Assembly (NCBI RefSeq): GCF_048544455.1
Contig: NC_133537.1
Location: 314,236,238 to 314,300,237, forward strand
DNA: 64,000 bases
Direction of reading: 5' to 3'
Source: Silene latifolia
Taxonomy: Eukaryota > Streptophyta > Magnoliopsida > Caryophyllales > Caryophyllaceae
Shown in pieces: positions 10,851-22,435 of this stretch. How positions within the stretch are numbered: the first letter of the stretch is position 1; every line of letters begins with the position of its first letter. A program made the translations under genes and the position numbers. The notes beneath the pieces were generated by a model. It made no database searches and had not been told where the DNA came from. It saw only the letters and a program-made list of their open reading frames with translations.

Positions 10851-13600
10851 ATAACGATACTAAACCTATCAATCCCGACCGATAAAGTTTCCATGGTCTT
10901 AATTGTTGGACGCTAGAAAGGAAACTACCCCAAATTATTAAAGAATCAACAAGTTAGTTGTGGGACATCTAATGGGACCTTCTTCTTTAAATGTTTATTT
11001 GATTGATATAAATTTTGCTAGTACTACTTCGTCAATATTAGAAACCGGTGGTGATTTTTATCATTGTATTTGATACATAGGATGATTAGAATATGACGAC
11101 TAGCAACAATGATGTTGAGAGATAGAGTCATTGTGTACTCAATCTAGTTTTTGGGTTTAGAGTTGTACTTAATTGTGACTATTAAGTGCATAAACTCTAA
11201 ATAAGAATATAAACTTGTTAAGATACAAAAGAGGTTTCACTTTTGTGACCCTATACACCATGATTTAATGTATGGCTAGCCCATTATCAAGGTGATTATA
11301 TTCTAAACCCAACTAGAATGATATATCATGAAGATGATGCAAGCGTCAAATTGGTAACCCAAGATTAAACCTTAGATTCTGGAATGACGAACGCAAAGAG
11401 TTATTGAGTACTCTTGAAACCATTAGATCTTATGGTATATGCGTATCTTGTATTCAAAGCAAGATGTCTCGTGTCTTTTGGTTGAAAAGGAGATCGAGGT
11501 TGTAAATCATTGATCCAAAATAGGTTGATCATTTTCTTTTACCAACGATTTAGGTTGACACTAATGTGTTCATTTAATAAGTTAAATAGAGAAATCTTTG
11601 AAGAAGTTCAAAGAGTTCAAAGAATCACGATTTAATCGTGATGGGATTATCAAAGTGAACACTTTGATATAAGCCAAAGGAAATGTGATATAGTATCACA
11701 AATTAATATCTCTTAGCACGCATTATGGGATAATGTGTGGTTAGATAAAGAAATCAAACGCTATTCGATATGGTTTGGACTTCAATCAAGTTACTTTGAG
11801 TTACTTGATCCTTTTGGGGATTTTATCATTTTGTCTAAATTATTTTTCCACTAAATCTAAAACGAATCATATGAGATATGAAATGGTAGGGTACTATGTT
11901 TGTAAGTTTTCAAAAGAAACAAATGCTTATTTTTCCTTACTATAATCACGAATACAACGGGATTGTGGCTCGTGAAGCTGTCTTTCTAAAATACAAGTTT
12001 ATTTCTAGAAGACAGAGTGGGAGAAATTATTCAAGAGCCACAAAGAATGTTATGTCATGGCTGGTCTTTCTGGCTACATGAGACGTTTTGTGTAAAACGT
12101 TGTTTCTTCAAAACCTAGGAGGTTAAATTCATCACTTGTTGAAGATGATGAATCCATGTTACTTTTAAGAAAGTAAAGAGCTTACAACTTACAAAGAAAT
12201 TGTTTGATTCAAGTTACTTCTGAAAAGTAATGAACATATGACTTACATGAGAGTGTTTAAGTCAGAACTCAATACAAGGCTTAGAGCCATGAAAATCCAA
12301 AATTAATTCCAAATGAATTGTTAGATATCAAAGCTTGATTGGTAGCAAAGGGTTTTGCACTAGTTGAAATGCTTAAGTCTATTTGGATCTTCTTAGGGAT
12401 TGTGTTTCATTATGATGATATACATATAGCAAGTGAATCTAAAACCCACTTCTTCAATTAGAAGGAATGTATTCAATACATGTCTTGAGTTTTGTAGATT
12501 CTTGCAATCCTAAGATAATGTGAAACTTAAGAGAGGGTCTTGAGTAGGACATCAATGAGTTGGAATCAATGATTTGATCATGTGATAAAAAATTTTCTCA
12601 ATAGGTTGAGAAGTTATGTTTATACATGGAGTTTAGTGGGAGTTACGGTAATTTTTAATTAGTCTTATATGTGGATGACATATTGATCATTGGGAATGAT
12701 TTAAGACTTATGGAGTATTATAATACATCTTTAATATCCGGATTTATGGAGATAAATCCACATGATATTAGCTTCAAATGAGGAGCCTTATGTTGATAAG
12801 ATTCATGACTAGTTCAATCGAATTGAACATATTTGATTGATTCCATTTGCTTCCGCTGCCGAATCAATTAAATAGGAAATGTTGTATAACACTTCATATA
12901 CTTTGAGTATGATGAATTGTTTCAAATCGAATTTAAGTAATAGTTACCAAGTAAGCCATAAAAATTACCCTTAAGTGCCTGCAGAAGCATTAAGGATGTA
13001 ATGCAAAGTGTTTTTGAAGCAATTTTGTGTAATGGTGTTACACAAATGACAATTGACAATTGAGATTGCGCATGGTTTCTTATAAAACCATAATCAAAAC
13101 ACATTAGGATGGTTAATATACCATTGTGGCTATGTTATCTAAGAAATAGATTTTCTAGAATCGTTCTAGATAATAAAGAACAATGAGAAATATTTACAAC
13201 GGAAATTGAGTACACTTGCAATCATGAGATATGCAAGAAGGATGAGTCCCGCACACTGTGAAAACAGTGGGAGCTATTCTAAGGCTAGAGGGCCTATGTC
13301 TAGATTGGATCTAGACATGTACTCAGAAAGTTTTATAATGTAAATGTATACATTACAAAGGAAAAACAAGTATGTAGTAAGGTTGAGTAAGGTACAAGAA
13401 GTTGATAAAACCTACTAACCAAAGCCTTCTCATAGACTTAACATGATGAGTCATGTCATATGTCATTTCAATTGGATTGAGATGAACAACTACATACAAG
13501 ATCAAATTAGATTATAGAATATGATATAATAATCAGGCATTGACTATTCATATGTGATAATCGCAATTGTCGTTCGAGTTTTACTTTAAAACTCTTTTAT
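10851..13600 (+). pseudogene. Decayed copia gag-pol relic of element D
   Basis: Coding remains are recognisable only locally. The clearest is the reverse transcriptase box LYVDDILIIGND at about 12665-12700. No frame is open for long and the region is too damaged to assign protease or integrase by eye. Confidence 0.6.
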
Positions 13601-14294
13601 TACCTTGTTACATCCAAACGGGTTGTAGAGACAATATTGAACCCCGTTAAAGTGAACCCGGATTAACATGGTATTTGCCCATAGTCACTTGTATGAGGTG
13701 ACGTCTCGAAGTGACTAGAGTGTGATGCGATTGATGGCAAGTTCAAGTGCCATAGAGTCATGTGAGATGACTAGTCGATCACATAGGCAGACTGTTAGGA
13801 ACACTTTATCGGGCAGTGACCGCTTATAGAGTTCTAACAAATTTATATAGCCTGGTCGTGGCGAGAGCTACTATAGTATTCTAATGAGTCGATTCTTTTG
13901 ACTAAAGACTGTTCACCTAAGGTGGCACAGTTTAGATTAACTTTGATTTGTGTTACTACGACCTTCGTAAATGTGGTCAAATGGGCATATTTTGGGTTAT
14001 GATGGTTGTGGCTAGTCAAAGGGAATAAGTACGATAGGAATTGTCCACCCCCTTGTCAGGGTTATAACAATATCTCAGGGCAACTCGAGGAGTAATGAAC
14101 TGGAAATGCGTGGCCACGCTCGGAAGGTATCTATGGTAGATAATTCCGGTCAATCAGTTATTCTCCAGATCGAGGAAACCACTCTCGATGTGATCACTTG
14201 CAAGTACGACCTGAAAGACACCTTGCATTGAGTGGGAGATAGTAATAGGACAAGAGAATTGGTGACGCACACTTGTCGAGGACAAGTGGGAGAT
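13601..14294 (+). other. 3' noncoding region and polypurine tract of element D
   Basis: The region CTCAGGGCAACTCGAGGAG...GCGTGGCCACGCTCGG (about 14076-14125) has a close counterpart upstream of the 3' LTR of element H (about 39724-39765). A purine-rich GACAAGTGGGAGAT at 14281-14294 directly precedes the 3' LTR. Confidence 0.7.
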
Positions 14295-15583
14295 TGTTGA
14301 GATAAGTGTCCTCCGACAATAATGCGATCACAACTGTCGATCATGATGATCACATATTTAAATCTCATTTTAAGAATACATGTGGGATGTAATATTTTTA
14401 CAGTCAACTGGTCCACACATATCGGTAATGATTGGCTGACTAGAGTTTGACATTACTGTCGTGCGACGGTAGTGATCAGTTGATCCCCTTAGGTCATACC
14501 TATAGGGAAATATCTTAATTGATTATTTAATTAATCGTATGCCGATACGAATTAATTAAATTGTTTAAAATTGACGGATGATCTTGTGAGTAAAATTAAC
14601 GTGTCTTACTGTAATTCGATTATATTAGATACGGTCTAAGTAATTAAATTGTTTTATTACTTGGATAAAATTATTATTTACGAAACAATTGAAATAGAAA
14701 TTGAATGAATAATTTATTATAAATACAAGACGTTGTAATTTATAATTTGATAAACCGTTTTGGTACAAGTAATTACGAATTACTAGTCAATTTTGTAAAT
14801 GACATATTTTATGAGTATGTTGATTTTTAATATGTTAAAAAATACATTACATTGTGACATGTCATGTAACATGTTACATGTGACAAAATTGACAAATGAC
14901 AAAATAAAATGGACTACCCATTTTATTTTAAGTATGCCGAAATAATGGAGGGAGTGTAAGATTTATATTGTGTTTTTATCTTAAGTGGAAAACACAATGA
15001 TTATATCTAACTATTAGCCATGCAAACCTAGCTTTTGAGAAGAGCAAAAATAAAAGGCATTGGGCATGCTACCCAAGGCTAATTATTTCGGCCACCATAG
15101 GTAAAAAGAAAAGAGTTTTTCTTTTCATTATTATTCATTCATCATTTTATAAAAATTTCTAGTGTAAGAAATGATACTCTCTCTATCTTTTGTGAAAATC
15201 CTAGAGAAATAAAAACTCACTCATTTATTCTCTCTCAACCGAAAACAAGACAGAACAAGTATATATTTTGTGTCAAAATTTTAAGTAAGACTAATCCTAA
15301 TACTAGATCATATTACTTTAGTCTTTAAGAGTATTCCTTGGGTATTCACTTTTGGGAGAGATTCTATACTTGAATCTTTGTTCATCCATTATTTGGAATG
15401 CTCAAGAACTAACAAGAAGGGGATCTTGTTGGTGCCCATAAAACCGAAATCACATAGTAAGGAACATGATTTCTTCTTTACTTTTATTTATGTTTGCATG
15501 CATAAGATTTGTAATTATTTTATGACTAAATAATTTCTCACATATATGAATATGTAAATTAATGAGATTAATAATTTCCAACA
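14295..15583 (+). repeat. 3' LTR of copia element D
   Basis: Same 1289 bp length as the 5' LTR, with about two dozen scattered differences by eye. It is followed by the target duplication CCTAT. Confidence 0.95.
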
Positions 15584-16314
15584 CCTATTGGGGTGGGAGA
15601 CCCCAATAGGCGACTCAAACGGAAGACGGTCTCCCAACCGCCTTCCGTCTCCACAACAACAAATAACCAATCATGCCCTCCATCATATGAAATAACACAA
15701 ATATGCAAGATACCATATACCATGTCAATTACCGACTCATTCAATGAAATTAATGACAACCGACTCATTTAACAAATAGATACATTATTGAACTGAGTAG
15801 GATAAACCTACCTTTTAGCTAATCTCCATAAGCAATCCGAATAAAATAATCTTCCTCAAAAACCGTCACCTAAATATAATTAATTAAATATAATTAATCA
15901 CTAACTAATCTAATTAAATTAAATACGAATTCAATTAATTAAATAAAAGCCTGTCTTAAAGCTATTTAAATCCCGTTTCAATTACTAGTCAACCACATGG
16001 GTCAAAACCCGACTCATGCCCATTATACACTAAGTAAAACCCGTCTTATAACTCGACTCAAAACCCGTTAACTCCCACTCAAACACGCCCACAAAAACAG
16101 CCCCGAAACCGCCTTAAAACACACGACAAGCCACCGCCGTGGACCCCACCTCTCCATGCTCAGCCACGGTGGGGCAGCAGCCCAAATCAGCCACCGAGCA
16201 CCACCCAAAACAGTGGTAACAACAACAATGGCGGCGGCTCAACAACAACAACATACACCCTCGACTTACACCTTTAACCACCGCCAAAACCAATCCTAGG
16301 CCGCACCACTTGTG

Positions 16315-16327
16315 CCCCCCCCCCCCC
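16315..16327. repeat. C13 homopolymer
   Basis: A run of 13 C lies in an AC-rich part of the solo LTR. A second run of 15 C follows at 16450-16464. Confidence 0.9.
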
Positions 16328-16449
16328 ACTGGCCACGGTGGTCACGACCACCGCCCAGCCACCAGCAACACCACCGAACACCAGCAACAACAACCACAAC
16401 GCAGCAACAACAACAGTAAACGACAAAAACAACAACCAACACCAACTCG

Positions 16450-16464
16450 CCCCCCCCCCCCCCC
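16450..16464. repeat. C15 homopolymer
   Basis: A run of 15 C about 120 bp after the C13 run, in the same AC-rich stretch of the solo LTR. Confidence 0.9.
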
Positions 16465-17189
16465 TTTTTAGCACCTAAAACTGCCACCTACAGCCACCCT
16501 ACCCATCACCGCTGACCACCACACGACTCTCCTCACAACCCCCAACAACCTTCACCCAATACCACCCCAAGTCAGTCACGAATAGAGGGTTAAAAATCCG
16601 TCTTAAGACCGTCGCACAAAACAGCTATAATCCTAGATCTAGTTCGGTCAAACCCGTTTTTAGGCGGTCAAAGGTGGTCAAAGGCGGTCCTAAGGAGAGT
16701 CGGGGTCAAGGCGGTTCTATGGTATAATTAAATTAAGGCATAACTAGTGTAAGACAGTCTTACCTCGCGTCTCAAGGCGGAGTGGGAATCCTTCTCTTTT
16801 CTTCTAATCTCTTTTCTCCCTTATCTCTCTTCCTCTCATGTTTGGTAGATATTATGAGATTTTGTGAGTGGATAAGGGTGGGTAGGGATATATATGATGG
16901 TAGGAGAAAGTATATACATATATACATATGATGTATTATCATCATTATTATTTATTATTCCGTCTCCTAACATTCTCGTATACAATATAATATTATTTAT
17001 ATAATATAAAAATGGAGTATTACAAACGTCGTAGGCTCGACCAAGTCATGCGATAGCTTAATTAAGGGGAACATTCATCAAGTGCGAAAATTAAAAGTCA
17101 ATCTTAACAATCAAAGAAGATTTAAATCAAAAGATCATGAGATGGGTTTTAGTGAGCACACTTCCTTCATCACCGGTGACCCGACTATG

Positions 17190-18140
17190 TAATGCTTCAA
17201 TCTTTGTCCATTGACCTTGAAAGTGTGACCCCACTAGTAATTTCCATCGTGCCATAGGGAAAAACATGTGTCACGGTGAATGGTCCCGACCATCTTGATC
17301 TCAACTTTCCCGAAAAGAGTTTCAAACGTGGATTGAATAGGAGGACCGTCTCTCCTTCTTTAAACTCTCTTCTTTGAATCTTCTTGTCATGATAAGCCTT
17401 TGTCTTTTCCTTGTAAAGCTTTGCATTCTCATAGGCTTCTAGCCTAAATTCATCCAACAAGTTGAGGTCTAGCAAACGCTTCTCTTGGGAGCTCTTCAAA
17501 TCAAAGTTGAGATATTTAATTGCCCAATAGGCTCGGTGTTCTATATGCCCATAAGGCATTATCAAGCTTTATCACCCAATCCTTCCTCGAGCTATTCACC
17601 GTCTTTTCCAATATTGCTTTAATCTCTCTATTGGATATCTCGACTTGACCACTTGTTTGTGGATGGTAGCCAATTCCACAACGGTGTTGAACTCCATACT
17701 TCTTCAAGAGAGCTTCAAACTTTGTTTCAAGAAAGTGTGACCCTTTATCACTTATCAAGACACGGGGCACTCCGAACCTTGGAAAAATCACCTTCCTCAT
17801 AAACTTGCTAACAACTCTAGCATCATCCGTTGGGGAGGTAATTGCTTCAACCCACTTTGATACGTAATCCACCGCCATAAGGATGTACTTGTTGCCATAA
17901 GAGGAGGGATAAGGTCCTTGGAAGTCAATTCCCCATACATCAAACACTTGAATTTCTAAGATGAAATTTTGTGGCATTTCATTCCTCCTTGAGATATTAC
18001 CGTTCCTTTTGACACCGGTCACAACCCTTGACATAAGAAGCAACATCCCTGAACAAGGATGGCCAATAAAAGCCACACTGCAATATTTTTGCACTGGACT
18101 TAGTAGTACTTGCATGTCCTCCACAAGGAAGATCATGACA
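17190..18140 (-). pseudogene. Integrase region of Athila-type element B
   Basis: The - strand encodes a zinc-binding HHCC stretch ending CDRCQ, a retroviral integrase core with [13 protein letters not shown] and YVSKWVEA, the SDKGSHF active-site segment and a [10 protein letters not shown] segment. A C-terminal part follows with WSGPFTV. The layout matches plant Ty3/gypsy integrases. It catalysed insertion of the element's DNA and is no longer intact. Confidence 0.8.
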
Positions 18141-19530
18141 ATGAGAAATTATTGATTGGAACTCATCCTCCGGTACACATCTCCTAATCATGCCATTGAC
18201 ACAAGTCTTGTAGAAACAAGGATCCTCCCAATAATATTGCCTTATGTCATAGAAGAACTTCTTCGTCTTGTGTGAGTCATATCCATAAAGAATCACACCG
18301 GACGTCAAATAGTTGACATAGTCGGCATACCATGGTACTTCCACTAAACTCAAGGCTAATAAATGGTCATCGGGTAAATAGTCATTTATTGGGAGCCCAT
18401 CCTTGACGTTCTCATTCAACAATCTAGAGAGGTGGTCGGCTACAACGTTCTCAACCCCTTTCTTGTCTCTAATTTTCATATCAAATTCTTGAAGCAAGGG
18501 TATCCACCGGATCAATCGTGGCTTTGATTCCTTCTTAATAAGCAAGTGTTTTAAAGCCGAATGATCGGTATGTACTATCACCCACCTTGGCTCCAACCAA
18601 ATAAGTCCGAAACTTTTCCATTGCAAATACCACCGCTAAGAGCTCTTTCTCCGTTGTCGAATAGTTTATTTGAGCTTCATCAAGTGTCTTGCTTGCATAG
18701 TGAATGACATGTAGCCTACCATCTTTCCTTTGGCCTAAAACTGCGCCCAAGGCTTGATCACTTGCATCACACATAAGCTCAAAAGGTAGGTTCCAATCTA
18801 GTGGTTGTATAATTGAAGCACTTATCAAAGCTTGTTTCAACCTATTAAAAGCATCATGACAATGGTTAGTGAATTCAAAAGGAGTATCCTTAGCTAGCAA
18901 TTCGGTCATCAAGGGTCCTGCTGCAATTTTAGAGAAATCCTTGATGAAGCGGCGGTAAAACCCCGCATGTCCAAGGAAACTCCTCACCCCCTTAACATTT
19001 GTGGGAGGTGTTATACTCTCAATGACCTCTACCTTAGCCTTGTCTACTTCAATTCCTCTATTAGACACTATGTGCCCCAAGACAACTCCTTCTTGTACCA
19101 TGAAATGGCACTTTTCCCAATTCAAGACTAAATGACTCTCTTGACATTTTTTCAACACTTTCTCCAAGTTTATTAAGAAATTTTCAAAGTACTTTCCCAC
19201 AACCGAAAAATCATCCATAAAAACTTTCATTTCTTGCTCAATAAAATCGGAGAAAATGGACATCATACAACGTTGAAATGTAGAAGGTGCATTACATATC
19301 CCAAATGGCATCCTCCTATATGCATAGGTGCCAAAAGGGCATGTGAAGGTAGTGTTCTCTTGGTCACTTGGATGGATAGGGATTTGAAAGAATCCCGAGT
19401 ACCCATCCAAGAAGCAAAAATAATCATGTTGAGCCAACCGCTCCAACATTTGGTCCATGAACGGCAAAGGAAAGTGGTCCTTCCGGAGTTCCGGGTAGAT
19501 TTGTTCAACTTTCTATAATACACACACATT
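18141..19530 (-). pseudogene. Reverse transcriptase / RNase H region of element B
   Basis: The - strand shows RT motifs: FLDGYSGFFQIPI, TFTCPFGTYAYRRMPFG, and VFMDDFSVVG, which is the catalytic F-x-DD box. RNase H follows with LMCDASDQALGAVLG and [11 protein letters not shown]. This is a typical Ty3/gypsy RT-RH, broken in places. Confidence 0.8.
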
Positions 19531-20944
19531 CTTCACCCGGTTACCGTGCTTGTGGGAATCAATTCATTCTTATCATTTCTCACAACCATCATTCCTCCCT
19601 TTTTTGGAACTACATGAACCAGGCTCACCCACCTACTATCGGAAATAGAGTAAATGATGCCGACATCAAGTAGCTTGAGGACCTCCTTTCTTAAAACTTC
19701 CTTCATTATGGGATTAAGCCTTCTTTGTACCTCAATTGAGGAAGCATCCTCATTTTCAAGTAAGATTCTATGAGTGCACAAAGAGGGATTAATGCCTTTA
19801 AGGTCACCAATGGTGTACCCAAGAACACTCTTAAACCTTTTCAACAAATCAAGTAATTTTGAAGTTTGAGTGTTGTCAAGTTCACTATTGATGATGACGG
19901 GGAATGTAGAATTATCACCAAGAAATCCATATCTCAAAGAAGGGGGAGAGGTTTAAGATCACCCGTAGGAGGTGGCGTGGAACTCTCCTCCTTCTTACCA
20001 ACTTCCAACATTTCAAACTTTGGATCTTTCTCATGAATTGGAGCAAAGTCCAACATCCACACATATGCTAGAGCTTCAACATCTTTATCATCAACTTCAT
20101 ACCCATTGACAAGATAAGTTTTCAAAGGATCTATTGAGGAAGCTTTTGGATCATGCTCCTCCATGGGATTCTCTAGAATATCAACAATACAACAAGTGTC
20201 ACCTAAAAATGGAGCTTCTATAGACTTGGTGAGTTCAAACTCCACTTTATCTTCACCCACTTGCAAAGATAGCTTGCCACTCTTCACATCAATCAATGCT
20301 CCTCCGGTTTCTAGATAAGGACGCCCCAAGATAATAAGCACGTGGTTATCCTCGGGCATATCCATGACAAAGAAATCACATGGTATAATTAGCTTCCCAA
20401 CAATCAAGGGCATATCTTCAATAACACCAATAGGGAATTTAGCCGATCGATCGGCTAGTTGAAGTGAAACTCTTGTTGGCTTCAAATCCCCCAAATCAAG
20501 CTTTTTGAAAATTGAAAGTGGCATGAGGCTCACACTAGCCCCCAAGTCACACAATGCTCTTTTTATGGCCACTCCTTGAATAGAACATGAAATTGAGAAG
20601 CTACCCGGATCTTCTAGCTTATTTGTAAGCTTGTTTGTGTGAGTAAGAATATCACTACATTCTTTGGAGAGGTTAATGGTTTGCACCTGCCCACTCTTCT
20701 TCATCAAAGTGACAAGATCCTTAAGGAACTTTCCATATGATGGAATTTCGATAATTATATCAAGGAAAGGAATTGTGACATTCATTCCTTTCAAGATCTC
20801 AATAAACTTCTCATACTTTTTCTCTAGTTTAGGCCTTGCAAGCCTTTGTGGAAAGGGTACCGGTGGAGCATACACCTTGGTTTGAGGAATGAGATCTTTC
20901 TCTTTGGTTGGTATATGATCATTCTCCTTGGGTATATCCTCCAT
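19531..20944 (-). pseudogene. Protease region and linker of element B
   Basis: The stretch CDLGASVSLMPLSIF on the - strand (about 20500-20550) is the aspartic protease active site (D-x-G-A-S). A long linker rich in Glu and Pro leads to the RT finger region (MRYGFLGDN, then YSISDSRWVS with VPKKGG). Athila elements carry gag and pol as one long polyprotein, in keeping with this order. Confidence 0.7.
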
Positions 20945-22435
20945 CTAAACCTCTTGAGGCTTCTCAACCTCAATCTCCACTAGTTGCTTCTTCAAGTCAT
21001 TATTAGCAACCCTCTTTCTCTTCCACTTTGGTGCACTCTCAACCTCTTCCAATTGCCTTCCTCTTCTTAAGAACACCGCATTCATTTCCCTAGGATTCAC
21101 CGTGTTGCCCGGGAATTTCCCCGGATTTTGAGCCAATTGACTCAATTGTTGTGAAATTTGGGCTACATGGGTTTCCGTTGCTTTTTTGGGATGCTCTTAT
21201 TTCATCATTAACCCGGTTTTCTGAAGCAATGTGGTTGTCAAGCTTTGAGTCGGATTTTTGGTTGGCAATCACCAATTGCTCAAAGGTTTGTTCCCAAGAT
21301 GGTTTTTGATTTTGTTTGGCTTGGAAGTTTTGGTTAAAACCTTGGTTTTGAGGTTGGAAATTTTGGTTTTGAGGTTGGTTTAAATTTTGTCCCTTGAAAC
21401 CCCCAAATGGTTGTTGGTTTTGAGTGACAAATTGTTTTCCTTGAAAACTGGGTGGGATTTGTCTTTGCAATTGTGGGTTTTGATTGAACCTTTGTTGTTG
21501 TGGTGAGGAAGTAGTTGGGTTTTGGATGTTTTGTGAGGCATAGGACAAGAGAGGGTGACTTCTTTTTACATTGACAAATTGGTTGTTGTTGTTGTTGAAC
21601 CCTTACCTTGCATTTGTAGATTCCCAAACCCTATTGACTTGCTTATAACACTCTTCTTGAATGGGTGCAATCAAAAGGAACCCGATTGGAGTATGGCCTT
21701 GTTCCCCGCATAATTCACACGACAAGATTTGTCTCATGTTGGAGCTTGAAGGCTTGGAATTCAACAAAGCCACTTGTTGAGTTAATTCATCTAGCATTCC
21801 CTTAACCTCAACATTCAACACCGCACTAGGATCCTTGTTCTTGCCCTTTCTCACTTGCCTATCACTTCCCCAATCCATGGTTCGTGATGCCATCTCCTCA
21901 ATTAATTCCTTGGCCGATTTATGTCCCAAAATGTCCAAAGCACCTTTTCCCGACCCCGCATCAAGTGATAGTCTAAGGTCTTGAGTCAATCCCTTATAGA
22001 AGTTGTTCACCAATTCGACTTCGGATATGCCATGATGGGGGCATAGCCTTTGTAGCCACTTATACCTTTCCCATGCTTCATATAAGGTTTCATGCTCTTC
22101 TTGAGTGAAGCTTTGTAATTCACTTTTAACTTTTGCCGTTCTTGACGGTGGGAAGTACTTGTTCAAAAATGCCGAGGCTAGCTCGTCCCATGTCTTGAAG
22201 GAATCCGCGTCACAATACCTTTGGCAGATCCCCTAAGTGAACGGAGGAACAACCTAAGGCGTACCGCATCATCGGAGACCCCATTCATCTTGTACATATC
22301 GCAATTCTCAAGGAACTCATTAAGGTGGTCATTAGGGTTCTCCAAAGGCCGGACCTCCTCCAAATTGATTGTCTTGGATTAGGTTGAGCAAGGCATTTTT
22401 TATCTCAAAATTATTGGCTTGAATTCTTGGCCGTT
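20945..22435 (-). pseudogene. Gag region of Athila-type element B, 5'-truncated
   Basis: The - strand encodes NDHLNEFLENCDMYKMNGV, LRLFLRSLRGSAKGI and QEEHETLYEAWERYKWLQRL, all characteristic of the retrotransposon gag domain (PF03732) in Athila elements. A CELCGEQGHT zinc-knuckle-like stretch and a Gln/Asn-rich segment (21090-21600) follow. The N-terminus is missing where foreign sequence starts at about 22436. Confidence 0.75.

Larger units (their letters stand above)
6002..15583 (+). mobile_element. Ty1/copia element with young LTRs and decayed interior (element D)
   Basis: Two 1289 bp LTRs (6002-7290 and 14295-15583) start TGTTG and end CAACA, flanked by the target duplication CCTAT (5997-6001, 15584-15588). 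A tRNA-Met-like primer site follows the left LTR and a polypurine tract precedes the right one, so orientation is +. By eye the LTRs differ at about 2 % of sites, suggesting about one million years at usual plant rates. The 7 kb interior has no long ORF and is thoroughly broken. It inserted into the solo LTR and contains a Helitron. Confidence 0.9.
5380..17024. repeat. Solo LTR of a gypsy-type element, split by copia element D
   Basis: The left part (5380-6001) opens TGTAACACCCCG and the right part (15589-17024) closes GGAGTATTACA, giving TGTAA...TTACA ends. Perfect 5 bp target duplications AACGT lie at 5375-5379 and 17025-17029. Without the copia insertion the LTR is about 2.06 kb, with no internal region, primer site or second LTR. 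This is the product of LTR-LTR recombination. TGTAACACCCC starts are common in plant chromoviruses (Tekay-like), but I cannot fix the lineage. It is inserted in Athila element B. Confidence 0.8.
5211..22435 (-). mobile_element. Ty3/gypsy Athila-type element, split and truncated (element B)
   Basis: On the - strand the domain order gag (right), protease, RT, RNase H, integrase (left) identifies a Ty3/gypsy element. The gag and integrase wording is Athila-like. The left fragment (about 5211-5379) ends in a GGTTGCCTCCCAAAAAGCGC-type motif, which I know from antisense Athila/Tat 3' sequence, and it rejoins the right fragment at 17025 once the solo LTR and one AACGT are removed. The 5' end is truncated inside gag at about 22435. 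No LTR of its own is recognisable. The element is old and broken, with several breaks. Confidence 0.75.

Noticed and set aside
16114-16487. Gly/Val/Cys-rich - strand frames
   Set aside because: They arise from the AC-rich part with C homopolymers and have no domain.
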